14,954 nt of DNA from JBBQTU01 sp038213005 (lineage in GTDB: Bacteria; Planctomycetota; Phycisphaerae; Tepidisphaerales; Tepidisphaeraceae), in contig JBBQTU010000092.1 of NCBI GenBank assembly GCA_038213005.1, positions 1 through 14,954 on the forward strand, read 5' to 3'. Each line of letters begins with the position of its first letter. Positions within the stretch are counted from its first letter, which is position 1. Of the stretch, positions 1-7,334 are shown in pieces. The position numbers and the translations under genes were made by a program. The notes below the pieces were generated by a model that ran no database searches, was not told the origin of the DNA, and saw only the letters and a program-made list of their open reading frames with translations.

Positions 1-3000
1 CTCGCGGTCATGTCCGGCGTGATTGACCTCAAGAGCGGCCAGGTGAATGCGCAGCTTCGGCAGGTGGATTTTGATCAGGGGATGTTGCGCGTGCTGCCAC
101 GGACGGTCCGGCGCTGGTGCGAGGATCACCAGCTTCGCGGCGTCGTGCGCGTCCCGTCGCTGGTCTATACCCCGGCCGCGGCCGGAACATACGGCTTTAG
201 TGTGCAAGTTGAGTTCGACAAACTCGGATTCATCCTGCCGCCAAGTTACTGGCTATCGCGACAGGAGACGCGCAAGCTGGAGATGGTGCAGTCGTCGCTG
301 CAGTTGTTTGGCCTGCTGGACATCAACCGCTGGCCCACGCAGGCAACCGGTGGCGACCACGCGCCGCTGGTGCCGGTGCAGATGGTGGATTATCTGGCGC
401 AGCGTCTACAGTCGACGCCCATCAGCCTTGCGGGGGTGGCGGGGGCGATCGTCTTTACCGATCAGGGGATCGACATCGAGCGCCTGCAGGGAGAGCTTGA
501 GGGAAACGAGGTGGTCGTGACGGGCCGCCTGGATGGTTACGATCCGCTGAAGGGCTATGAGCCGGATGGGCCGGCGAGATTTCACATTACCACCGGACCG
601 GGTAAGCAGCTCCGCATTCCGCCGACGCCGCGGTTTATGACATGGATGCCGGAGGGTGTCCGCAACCTCTATTCGCAGTTTCTTCCCGTGGGGTACTGCA
701 CGCTCGACCTCGTTGTCACTCGCCCCACGGCCGGAGCGGAGGTCCAGACCACCATCACGGTCGATGTCGATCACACTACATTTGTCTATGACGAGTTTCC
801 CTATCCGCTGGAGGATTGTGACGGCCGGTTCGTGTTTGGGCTGGATCCTGGCACCGGCATCAAGAAGATGACGATCGATCATCTCCGCGGGCATGGCGTG
901 ACCGGCGGGCCTAATGAGAAGTCGTTCATTGAGGTTAACGGCAAGGTCGGGCCCTTCATCAAGCACGGGATCGGCGTGGATGTTTTGGTCGCGGGGAAGA
1001 AGATTTCGTCCGAGCCGGCGCTGCGCAAGGCGTTTCCCGATGAGGTGAAAGAGGCGTTCGAGATATTCGGGCCGATGGACTATGCCAGCAGGCGGCGGCA
1101 GACCGGGATCGCCGAGCCGCCGCTGACGGTCACCGAGCAGATCGAGTGGCCTCGCTTCACGGCGGACTTCACTGCCCATGTTCAGCGCGCGGCCGGGGTC
1201 GGCAATCGGACCTTCACAGACATCGGCATCGACGTGCTGCACGCGTGGGGGTCGCTGCGGACGTTTCCCTATCCTCTGGAGGACCTCGCAGGCAACCTGC
1301 GCATCTACAAGGGAGTCCTGACGCTTTCAGATGTTCACATGAAGCGCAACGGGGCCACACTTCGCATGGATGGCACCGTCGCGTTCGGCGACCCGGCGAA
1401 GCCCGACCTTCGAATCAAGGCCACTGATGCTCCGATTGATGATGACCTGCTTGGCGCAATGCCCGCCACGGAACGATCATGGCTGGTGAAGTCCGGGCTG
1501 CGCGGGGCGATCAACATTGACGGCCGGATTTTCTTTTCCCAAGAGCAGCAGTCGCGCGGGCATGACACCGACTTTGACCTGGGGATCACCCTGAAGGGCG
1601 GGTCGATCCAGTTGAAGGATCCGGCGCTGACGATTGATCCGCTGGCTGGTGAGTTTCGCCTGCATCCGGCGCGGCTGGAACTCCAGCATGCAACCGGCCG
1701 GCGCGGCGAGGCCGATGTGCAGGCCAAGGGGGACATTGCCTGGCCCGAGGGCGATGTGAGCCTGCAGATGCACGTCGCGGCGAAGAAGCTTCTCCTGGAT
1801 ATGCCCCTGTACAACCTGTTGCCGGAGGATGCGAAGGCCGCATGGCGGCAACAGAAGCCCGAGGGAACGGCCGACGTTGTCCTGGACTACACCGGCCACC
1901 TCGGGTCGCCCGATACGGCGTCAACCACCCGCGATTCCGCCTCAACCACCCGCAATGCGGCGTCGCAGCCCGCCACTGCCACGCCTGCCCCGGGGGCGTC
2001 GCCTGACAGCATCCGCCTGGAAATTGTCCCACGCGAACTCGCGATTACGCCCGAGGTCTTCCCGATTCGCCTGACTGCTCTGGGCGGCAAGGTTGTCTTC
2101 GCCAATGGGCAGGTTCAACTGCAGGATATGAGTGCTCGCCGCGACGAGACGCGCATCGGCGTCTCCGGGTCCGGGCAGACAGGCGAGCGGTCCGACTTCA
2201 CTCTGAAGATTGACGCCGAAGCGATGCAACTGGACAAGGCGCTACTCAAGGCGTGTCCTGAGGCCGTCAGCGCGATACTGAACGGCCTGGGCGCCACCGG
2301 GGTGGTGGACCTGCATCTGAGCAACCTGCGAGTGCGAGACACCGACCCTGACCGGGCGCCCGCATTTGTGCAGCATCGGATCATGGCGTCGACACAGGCG
2401 ACGACCCGTCCGGTCGATGTGGAGTTTGAAGGCACGATCGGAATGAAGGGGACGAACTTCGATATTGGTCTGCCGGTGACCGACGTGCGGGGCGACCTGT
2501 CCATCAAGGGCAGTGTCATGGCCAGCCGGCTGACGGCTTTCAGCAGCGATGCCAATCTTGTCAGCTACCACGTCTCTGGAATCACCGGTGGCCCGCTCAC
2601 GGCTCACGCGGCCAAGGCGCCGGCGCTGGATCGGATCTACATTCAGAATATCCGAACCGGCCTGGCTGATGGCGTGCTGGCCGGGGCGTTCACCATTGAC
2701 TGGTATGATCGCGCCAATTCACGGTATGCGGCCGACCTGGTACTCAAGGATGCGTCGCTGAAGGAGCTCATGCCTGGCGAGCAGGCGTTTGGCGACGCCC
2801 GGATGAGCGCCAGTCTCAGGGCCGATGGCGAACTGTCGGCCAACGGCTACCGCCGCGGAGGCGGCTATGTGCGCGTTGACGGGAAGGCGATGTACAAGGT
2901 CCCTCTTCTGCTCGGGCTCGTTCAGATGGTCGATCTGGCCCTGCCGATTACCGAGCCGATGAACCAGGTCAGCACTGACTACGTTCTGGACAACTCGAAG

Positions 3001-3294
3001 ATCCGCATCGAGAACATGGAGATGCGCTCTCCCACGACCATCATCCGCGCCACGGGAACGGTCGACCTGAGCACTCGCCGGCTGGACCTGATTCTGACGA
3101 CTGACAGTCCTCGGAAGATCACCATCCCCGTGTGGAGCAAGCTCATGGCGGATCTGAAGAAGGAACTGTTCCAGATTCGCATGCAGGGCTCGTTGGAGGA
3201 ACCCAAGGTCAGCACTTTGCCGCTGCCTACGCTTCGGGCGACGATCGATCAGGTGTTCCCTGCGGACAAGCCCGCCAAGCCGCCGGCAAAGTAA
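1..3294 (+). CDS. AsmA-like envelope protein (5' partial)
   Basis: The frame is open from base 1, and the first ATG (base 10) falls in the middle of repeat-type sequence with no signal or membrane anchor, so the true start is probably outside the window. At least 1,097 residues are present. The protein is rich in alternating beta-strand patterns typical of the AsmA/YhdP/TamB superfamily, which is anchored in the inner membrane and linked to lipid transfer or outer-membrane assembly. Counting from the ATG at 10, FPYPLED occurs twice, at residues 263-269 and 419-425, suggesting duplicated modules of about 156 residues. Around residues 637-665 lies a Ser/Thr/Ala/Pro-rich linker. The last 130 residues (DNSKIRIENMEMRSPTTIIR, then ATGTVDLSTRRLDLIL) are the clearest match to the AsmA-like C-terminal domain. 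It converges on the glycosyltransferase gene with 15 bases between the stops. Family call fairly sure; exact role unknown. Confidence 0.72.
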   Translation, partial: LAVMSGVIDLKSGQVNAQLRQVDFDQGMLRVLPRTVRRWCEDHQLRGVVRVPSLVYTPAAAGTYGFSVQVEFDKLGFILPPSYWLSRQETRKLEMVQSSLQLFGLLDINRWPTQATGGDHAPLVPVQMVDYLAQRLQSTPISLAGVAGAIVFTDQGIDIERLQGELEGNEVVVTGRLDGYDPLKGYEPDGPARFHITTGPGKQLRIPPTPRFMTWMPEGVRNLYSQFLPVGYCTLDLVVTRPTAGAEVQTTITVDVDHTTFVYDEFPYPLEDCDGRFVFGLDPGTGIKKMTIDHLRGHGVTGGPNEKSFIEVNGKVGPFIKHGIGVDVLVAGKKISSEPALRKAFPDEVKEAFEIFGPMDYASRRRQTGIAEPPLTVTEQIEWPRFTADFTAHVQRAAGVGNRTFTDIGIDVLHAWGSLRTFPYPLEDLAGNLRIYKGVLTLSDVHMKRNGATLRMDGTVAFGDPAKPDLRIKATDAPIDDDLLGAMPATERSWLVKSGLRGAINIDGRIFFSQEQQSRGHDTDFDLGITLKGGSIQLKDPALTIDPLAGEFRLHPARLELQHATGRRGEADVQAKGDIAWPEGDVSLQMHVAAKKLLLDMPLYNLLPEDAKAAWRQQKPEGTADVVLDYTGHLGSPDTASTTRDSASTTRNAASQPATATPAPGASPDSIRLEIVPRELAITPEVFPIRLTALGGKVVFANGQVQLQDMSARRDETRIGVSGSGQTGERSDFTLKIDAEAMQLDKALLKACPEAVSAILNGLGATGVVDLHLSNLRVRDTDPDRAPAFVQHRIMASTQATTRPVDVEFEGTIGMKGTNFDIGLPVTDVRGDLSIKGSVMASRLTAFSSDANLVSYHVSGITGGPLTAHAAKAPALDRIYIQNIRTGLADGVLAGAFTIDWYDRANSRYAADLVLKDASLKELMPGEQAFGDARMSASLRADGELSANGYRRGGGYVRVDGKAMYKVPLLLGLVQMVDLALPITEPMNQVSTDYVLDNSKIRIENMEMRSPTTIIRATGTVDLSTRRLDLILTTDSPRKITIPVWSKLMADLKKELFQIRMQGSLEEPKVSTLPLPTLRATIDQVFPADKPAKPPAK
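1918..1959 (+). repeat. 21-base tandem repeat, two copies, in the AsmA-like gene
   Basis: Two adjoining 21-base units (1918-1938 and 1939-1959) share the core TCAACCACCCGC and encode ASTTRDS and ASTTRNA; the next codons (GCG TCG) start a third unit. The period is a multiple of three, so the frame is kept. It lies in a flexible linker between beta-rich domains and could vary in copy number among strains. Confidence 0.8.
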
Positions 3295-3320
3295 GCCGGC
3301 GAGTCAGCTTCAGGCCGGCT
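3294..3320. terminator. possible bidirectional hairpin between convergent genes
   Basis: AGCCGGC (3294-3300) and its complement GCCGGCT (3314-3320) form a 7-bp GC-rich stem with a 13-base loop, spanning the stop of the AsmA-like gene and the last codons of the opposing glycosyltransferase. Neither side has a clear T-tract, so it is only a weak candidate for an intrinsic terminator. Confidence 0.3.
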
Positions 3321-4608
3321 CTTCGGCAAGCACTGTCGCTTTGGCCACGAAGGCCGAAGCGTGCAGGGGTTCGGGTTCGATGCCGATGGGCTGCAACCGG
3401 CGGCGGAAGATCACGCGGAAGCTGAGCAGGGCCGCAATGAACGTGAGGGCCGCCAGAACGAAACCCACCAGGATCGAGCCGATGGTCCACGCCAGCAGCA
3501 GATGCGGGGTCTCGGAGAGCAGCACGGCGAGAGTGATTCCCTTTTCCGGCAGTGTTGGCAGGCTGCCCTGCATCAGGAACTGACCCACGCAGATGGCGGC
3601 GGCGATCATGGCAAGATTCACCGGCGGCAGCGAGGCCTGGGTTCCGGCGATGACCGATACGGGGTGCAGGTGCAACTTGCGTGCGGCATAGAGGGCGGCG
3701 ACGGTCTGCAGGCCGTAGATCGGCAGATTGGCGATGAAGACGCCGACGGCCAGCCCGGTGGCGAACATCGTTCGCCCCGTGTCATCCTGCCGCAACTGCC
3801 GCCACGCCTGACGGGGGCTGACCCAGGAGATCGCGTCCTTCAGGATCGAGACTGGCGCCGCGCCGCCCGGCCACTGGCGATGCGGCCAGGGGGCCAGTGC
3901 CCGCAGCAGCAGTCGGCCGTGCATGGTCAGGGCCCGCAGCGAGTCGTAGATTGGCTTGAAGTGGCTGACGCGCTGGCCTGCGGGGAGATAACGGCACGCG
4001 ACGGGCACCTGATGGATGGGGCAACCTGCCCAGCCGGCGCGGGCGATGATCTCGGTTTCATAACCGAATCGCTGGGCGCGGCACTTGACCTTGCTGACGA
4101 GTTTGAGCGGGTAGACCCGCATGCCGCACTGGCTGTCGCTGACATGGACGCCGCTTTCGATGCGGAGCAGATGATTGGACACGCGGCGGCCGAACCGGCT
4201 GCGGGCGGGGTAGTCGACGGTGGCGGCGTCGCGATTGCCAAGGATCAGAGCTGTGGGAGTGCGCTGGGCCATTTCAATAAGCTGGGGGATTTGTTCGGGA
4301 TCGAGCTGGCCGTCGGTGTCCAGGGTGAGGGCGTGGGTGTAACCGGCCTTGGCGGCGGCGGCGAATGCGGTGCGAAGGGCGGCGGCCTTGCCGCGGTTTC
4401 GTGGATGCCGCACCACGCAGACGTCCACGGTCCGGTCGGCCGAGGCGAAATCGGTGAGGATCTGGTGGCTGGCATCGGTGCAGCCGTCGTTGACGATGAG
4501 CATGGGGAGGCCCATGGCCTCGATTCGTGCAAGGATGTCAACGAGGGTCGCGGCGTTGTTATACGTCGGCGCCACCACTACCGGGACGAAATCCGCGTCG
4601 ATCACCAT
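3310..4608 (-). CDS. Glycosyltransferase family 2 / DUF2062 fusion protein
   Basis: This 432-residue protein joins two domains. Residues about 8-235 are a GT-A glycosyltransferase like dolichyl-phosphate mannose or undecaprenyl-phosphate sugar transferases: APTYNNAATL at the N-terminus, IVNDGCTD (38-45), the metal-binding DTDGQ (97-101), and DSQCGMRVYPL (158-168). Residues about 265-405 are a DUF2062 domain with hydrophobic segments (FATGLAVGVFIANLPIYGLQ and three more), so the protein is probably in the inner membrane with the transferase on the cytoplasmic face. By family knowledge it would move a sugar from a nucleotide donor to a lipid carrier or glycan; the sugar cannot be told. The frame is open upstream to 4716, but the ATG at 4608 directly precedes the GT start and has AAAAGAAG nearby. 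A TACAAT on this strand at 4673-4678 may be its -10 box. Confidence 0.85.
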   Translation of the reverse strand: MVIDADFVPVVVAPTYNNAATLVDILARIEAMGLPMLIVNDGCTDASHQILTDFASADRTVDVCVVRHPRNRGKAAALRTAFAAAAKAGYTHALTLDTDGQLDPEQIPQLIEMAQRTPTALILGNRDAATVDYPARSRFGRRVSNHLLRIESGVHVSDSQCGMRVYPLKLVSKVKCRAQRFGYETEIIARAGWAGCPIHQVPVACRYLPAGQRVSHFKPIYDSLRALTMHGRLLLRALAPWPHRQWPGGAAPVSILKDAISWVSPRQAWRQLRQDDTGRTMFATGLAVGVFIANLPIYGLQTVAALYAARKLHLHPVSVIAGTQASLPPVNLAMIAAAICVGQFLMQGSLPTLPEKGITLAVLLSETPHLLLAWTIGSILVGFVLAALTFIAALLSFRVIFRRRLQPIGIEPEPLHASAFVAKATVLAEEPA

Positions 4609-4796
4609 AGGCTTCTTTTGTACAAAACGCCGCCCGTCTACCCGAGAATGGCCAGGCACTGTCCTCAATATACATTGTAACACGAAACCCGCAGGACAGG
4701 GGGGGCGGGTCAACACGCCAGCGATTCCGAGGTCAGTTCGCCCATCGATCCATTCGTAGATGGACTCGTGAAGTGTGTTCGGTGAAACTTGGTGCG

Positions 4797-5504
4797 ATGT
4801 CTGATTGGCCGCATTTTATGCTCCTGCCTGGCCTGCATGGGACGGACGACCTCTGGGGGCCGCTCCTGGCGGTGATTCCGGCCGAGGTGCCGCGCAGTGT
4901 CGTGGTCTATCCGACCGATCGGCCGCTCTCGCGAGAAGAGCTACTTGAGGTGATTGAGCGAGCGGTGCCGGCGGGCGCTGAACTGGTGGTGGTCGGCGAG
5001 TCCTTTTCCGGCCCGCTGGCGGTCGAATTCGCTGCGCGGCATGCCGGGCGGGTGAAGGGGCTGGTCCTGTGCGCGAGCTTCATTCGGACGCCGTGGCCGG
5101 GGTGGGTGTGTCGAGCGGTGGCGGTGGTTGCGCGGTATCTCATGCGGCCGATGATGCGCTTGCGCGGATGGCTGCCGGATCGCTGGGCGGATGCCACGGT
5201 CGGCCGGGCGGCGCAGGATGCGCTGCGGCATGTGACGCCGCAGGTGCTGGCATCGCGACTGCGGCTTGTCGCGGAGACGGATGGCCGGGGGGCCTTGAGT
5301 CGGTGTCTGATGCCAGTGGTGTATCTGCAGGCATCGGGCGACATCGTGGCTCGGCCGCGATGTCTGCGTGAGATACTCAAAATCCGGCCGGAGACTCATG
5401 TCGCGGTGCTGGACTGTTCGCACATGGTGCTGCAGCGGCGGCCGCGTGAGGCGTGGGCGGCCATCTGCGAGGGAGTTGCCTTGTTCCTGCCTTTGACCTC
5501 GTGA
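4797..5504 (+). CDS. Alpha/beta-hydrolase fold protein
   Basis: A 235-residue single-domain protein of the alpha/beta-hydrolase fold. The oxyanion-hole loop LPGLHGT is at residues 10-16, the nucleophile elbow is VVGESFSGPL with Ser69, the acid is likely Asp182 in LQASGDIVARP, and the base is His209 in LDCSHMVLQRRP. The elbow reads G-E-S-F-S-G, so the second small residue of the usual G-x-S-x-G is a serine. A lid-like helical stretch rich in Trp, Arg and Met lies at about 98-130. No signal peptide is seen, so it is probably cytoplasmic; substrate unknown (esterase, thioesterase or lipase-like are all possible). The ATG at 4797 fits the N-terminus best; in-frame GTG codons at 4773 and 4782 are alternatives. 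No Shine-Dalgarno precedes any of them. folK begins 24 bases after its stop, on the same strand. Confidence 0.78.
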   Translation: MSDWPHFMLLPGLHGTDDLWGPLLAVIPAEVPRSVVVYPTDRPLSREELLEVIERAVPAGAELVVVGESFSGPLAVEFAARHAGRVKGLVLCASFIRTPWPGWVCRAVAVVARYLMRPMMRLRGWLPDRWADATVGRAAQDALRHVTPQVLASRLRLVAETDGRGALSRCLMPVVYLQASGDIVARPRCLREILKIRPETHVAVLDCSHMVLQRRPREAWAAICEGVALFLPLTS

Positions 5505-5521
5505 GCGGCTTATCGTAGCGT
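5493..5521 (+). promoter_or_regulatory. candidate promoter for folK
   Basis: TTGACC (5493-5498), a 17-base spacer and TAGCGT (5516-5521) resemble -35 and -10 boxes. The -10 match is weak (3 of 6). The box ends seven bases before the GTG at 5529, which would make the transcript leaderless. It overlaps the end of the hydrolase gene. Confidence 0.3.
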
Positions 5522-5528
5522 CAAGCTA

Positions 5529-6011
5529 GTGATTGAGATGAACCCATCTTCCGCGACGGGCGCGTTTATCGCCCTGGGTAGCAACCTGGGGGATCGTGCG
5601 GGCAATATTGCACGGGCGGTCGAGCTTCTGAGGCGGATGCCTGGCGTCGAGGTTGTCGCGGTGTCGCCGCTGCTGGACAACCCGGCCGTTGGCGGCCCGG
5701 CCGACTCACCTGCGTTCCTGAATGGCGCCGCGGAACTCCGCACGACTCTCAAGCCGGTTGAAGTGCTCCACGCCCTGCTGGCGGTGGAGAAGCAGCTTGG
5801 GCGTACTCGGGACGTGCATTGGGGGCCGCGCACGATCGACCTGGACCTGCTGCTCTATGGCGATGCTATTGTGGAGAGGCCGGAACTGACACTCCCGCAT
5901 CCGCGGATGCACGAGCGAGATTTTGTCCTGCGCCCGCTGGCGGAGATTGCGGGCGATGTGGTACACCCGCTCCTGGGTCGCAGTATCGCTGAGCTTCTGG
6001 CCGCGCTCTGA
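5529..6011 (+). CDS. folK: 2-amino-4-hydroxy-6-hydroxymethyldihydropteridine diphosphokinase
   Basis: A 160-residue HPPK, the usual size for the family. It transfers pyrophosphate from ATP to 6-hydroxymethyl-7,8-dihydropterin in folate synthesis, in the cytoplasm. Seen directly: FIALGSNLGDR (13-23) near the N-terminus, the signature RDVHWGPRTIDLDLLLYGD (94-112) with the magnesium-binding Asp104 and Asp106, and LPHPRMHERDFVLRPL (122-137), which carries substrate- and nucleotide-contact residues. The start may be the GTG at 5529 or the ATG three codons later (5538); both keep the whole domain. No other folate gene (folP, folB, folE) is beside it. It follows the hydrolase closely and could be co-transcribed, though a separate weak promoter is possible. 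Confidence 0.95.
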   Translation: MIEMNPSSATGAFIALGSNLGDRAGNIARAVELLRRMPGVEVVAVSPLLDNPAVGGPADSPAFLNGAAELRTTLKPVEVLHALLAVEKQLGRTRDVHWGPRTIDLDLLLYGDAIVERPELTLPHPRMHERDFVLRPLAEIAGDVVHPLLGRSIAELLAAL

Positions 6012-6052
6012 GCGACGACGCATCCGGCTACGCTGATCGAGCGAGAATGCAG

Positions 6053-6081
6053 TTGCCTCGATCGAGCAATCACCTGACAAT
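6053..6081 (+). promoter_or_regulatory. candidate promoter giving a leaderless transcript at 6088
   Basis: TTGCCT (6053-6058), exactly 17 bases, then GACAAT (6076-6081). Each hexamer matches the sigma-70-type consensus at 4 of 6 positions. The -10 box ends six bases before the ATG at 6088, so the transcription start would fall on or beside the start codon. Confidence 0.45.
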
Positions 6082-6087
6082 GGGGCG

Positions 6088-6681
6088 ATGGACCTTTCGA
6101 AACTTCCTCGCCTGTCGCAGAGCAAGGGACAAGTGCCAGGTGAATCATCGCCGGCGGCCGAGAAACTGCCGGAAACCGAGCCTGTGCCTTCGCAAGGCGT
6201 TGTCTACAACACTGAGCCGCCGGCCGGCCTTGGCGAAGTGGGCAATATCTGGCTCTCGCTGATCATCGGGCTGGTGGTGATGCTGCTAGGTTTGGACTTC
6301 GCGAAATGGGCGATGGCGACGCTTCTTGGCCACACCTACGACACAGGCGTGACCTGGCAGACGGGTGATAGAGCGGGGCAGAGCGTCGCTTACTGGGATA
6401 TTGTGCAGCACCAGGCAGTATCGGACTCGGCGTTGTTCCTCTTCGGGCTGGCCTGCGTGCTGGAAGCGGCTGCGATGGCCACGGCCCACACCCGGCCAAG
6501 CCTGCGGACGGCGGCGGTGTCGGTGGCGCTGGTGGTCACTGTCCTGGCGACGGCGTACAACGCTGTGGCCTGCGTGGTGCTGTTCAAAGACAATGTCACA
6601 CCGCTTCTCTCGCTACTGGCGGTGGGGTTTGGCAGCTACATGGCGCTCGCAGAGTTGGGGCTGCTGCGCTCGCGGCGGTGA
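6088..6681 (+). CDS. Unknown four-helix membrane protein
   Basis: I do not recognise this 197-residue protein. Its first 50 residues are polar and proline/glutamate-rich with no signal peptide. Four hydrophobic segments follow: about 54-80 (IWLSLIIGLVVMLLGLDFAK), 112-133, 140-166 and 170-193, ending in the positive LLRSRR tail. A polar loop of about 30 residues between helices 1 and 2 carries aromatic residues (TYDTGVTW, AYWDIVQHQ). Four helices with a basic C-terminal tail suggest both ends are cytoplasmic. Codon use matches neighbouring genes, with G/C third positions, so it is very likely real. No Shine-Dalgarno is present apart from GGGG at 6082-6085, but a promoter-like pair ends six bases before the ATG. 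It lies between folK and the opposing Spy-like gene, and context gives no functional hint. Confidence 0.8.
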   Translation: MDLSKLPRLSQSKGQVPGESSPAAEKLPETEPVPSQGVVYNTEPPAGLGEVGNIWLSLIIGLVVMLLGLDFAKWAMATLLGHTYDTGVTWQTGDRAGQSVAYWDIVQHQAVSDSALFLFGLACVLEAAAMATAHTRPSLRTAAVSVALVVTVLATAYNAVACVVLFKDNVTPLLSLLAVGFGSYMALAELGLLRSRR

Positions 6682-6711
6682 GAACCACCGGCAAGCAGCC
6701 TGGCGAAAGAA

Positions 6712-6742
6712 GAAGGAGCGGCGCTATTGCGTCCGCTCCTTC
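6712..6742 (-). terminator. intrinsic terminator of the Spy-like gene
   Basis: A perfect 10-bp stem, GAAGGAGCGG (6712-6721) with CCGCTCCTTC (6733-6742), and an 11-base loop. Read on the minus strand, the stem is followed by TTCTTTCG, a moderate T-rich run, and it sits 22 bases past the stop of the Spy-like gene. It could also slow transcription of the membrane-protein gene arriving on the plus strand, though there the tail is not T-rich. Confidence 0.6.
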
Positions 6743-6764
6743 GACATCCTTCGATCACCGGTCA

Positions 6765-7187
6765 TCAGGCATTCGGCTTTCCGCTGGGCTTGGTTTCCTG
6801 ACGATGTTCCTTCATCAGTTCACGAAGCTTCGCCTTTTGCTCCGGTGTGAGCACGGCGGCAAGCTTGTCATGAGTGTCGCGGAGGATCGTCCGCACCTTG
6901 TCGCGTAGAGCAGCGCGGTCGCCGGTCTTGCCTTCGCCGCGCAAGGCCTGCAACTGAGCCTTGGCGTCGGCAAGAATGCCATCGACCTTCGTCTGCTGGT
7001 CGGCGGTCAGGTCGAGCTTGGCCAGCGCGGCTTTGAATGCCGCCAGCCGCTCACCATGCCCTCTTTCGGCGCGGGCCGGCGCATTCTGATTCGCCGGGGC
7101 TTTGGCCTGAACTGCGGGGGTCCATCCGCCGACCAGGGCCGCCGCAAGCACACATGCTCCCATTCCGTATGTCCAGTTCTTACTCAT
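6765..7187 (-). CDS. Spy/CpxP-like periplasmic protein (LTXXQ family)
   Basis: A 140-residue secreted protein. Residues 1-28 are a Sec signal peptide with a hydrophobic core (ACVLAAALVGG) and likely cleavage after AVQA. The mature part is almost entirely charged and helical and has two copies of the LTxxQ motif: LTADQ (60-64) and LTPEQ (113-117). By family, such proteins are periplasmic chaperones or envelope-stress or metal sensors (Spy, CpxP, CnrX-like), but the exact role here is unknown. No metal-binding Cys or His cluster stands out. The ATG at 7187 is well supported: AAAGGAG lies seven bases upstream on the minus strand. The gene is divergent from the GH78-like gene, with 147 bases between starts, and is followed by a probable terminator. 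Confidence 0.85.
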   Translation of the reverse strand: MSKNWTYGMGACVLAAALVGGWTPAVQAKAPANQNAPARAERGHGERLAAFKAALAKLDLTADQQTKVDGILADAKAQLQALRGEGKTGDRAALRDKVRTILRDTHDKLAAVLTPEQKAKLRELMKEHRQETKPSGKPNA

Positions 7188-7222
7188 CGCAGGCTCCTTT
7201 CGTTTAGCCTGGCACTATTGCC

Positions 7223-7237
7223 TTGTCCTGAGAACAA
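7223..7237. promoter_or_regulatory. 15-base imperfect palindrome in the divergent intergenic region
   Basis: TTGTCCTGAGAACAA is symmetrical at six of seven base pairs around a central G. It lies 35 bases upstream of the Spy-like start and 98 upstream of the GH78 start, a reasonable place for a dimeric repressor or activator. No specific regulator is suggested by the sequence. Confidence 0.3.
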
Positions 7238-7248
7238 ACGCCGCACGT

Positions 7249-7268
7249 CGCCGAATATTCCTTCGGCG
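7249..7268. other. 7-bp hairpin in the divergent intergenic region
   Basis: CGCCGAA (7249-7255) and TTCGGCG (7262-7268) form a perfect 7-bp stem around TATTCC. It lies upstream of both divergent genes. A few stems of this size are expected by chance in a window this long, so function is open. Confidence 0.3.
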
Positions 7269-7298
7269 GTGGATGGGCTCCCTGGACCTGAGCCAATC

Positions 7299-7327
7299 TG
7301 GACGGTGCCAGAGGCCGGTCATATAAC
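7299..7327 (+). promoter_or_regulatory. candidate promoter giving a leaderless GH78 transcript
   Basis: TGGACG (7299-7304, 4 of 6 to TTGACA), exactly 17 bases, then TATAAC (7322-7327, 5 of 6 to TATAAT). The -10 box ends seven bases before the ATG at 7335, so transcription would begin at or beside the start codon. This supports 7335 over the ATG at 7365. Confidence 0.5.
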
Positions 7328-7334
7328 CAGCCAC

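Noticed and set aside
3361..4680. 439-residue plus-strand open frame opposite the glycosyltransferase
   Set aside because: It mirrors the GT2/DUF2062 gene and is low-complexity (Gly/Asp/Gln-rich), with no domain; typical antisense frame in GC-rich DNA.
7056..7334. N-terminal extension of the GH78 gene back to 7056
   Set aside because: It overlaps the Spy-like gene on the other strand and has no GH78-like sequence; a promoter-like pair directly before 7335 supports the shorter form.
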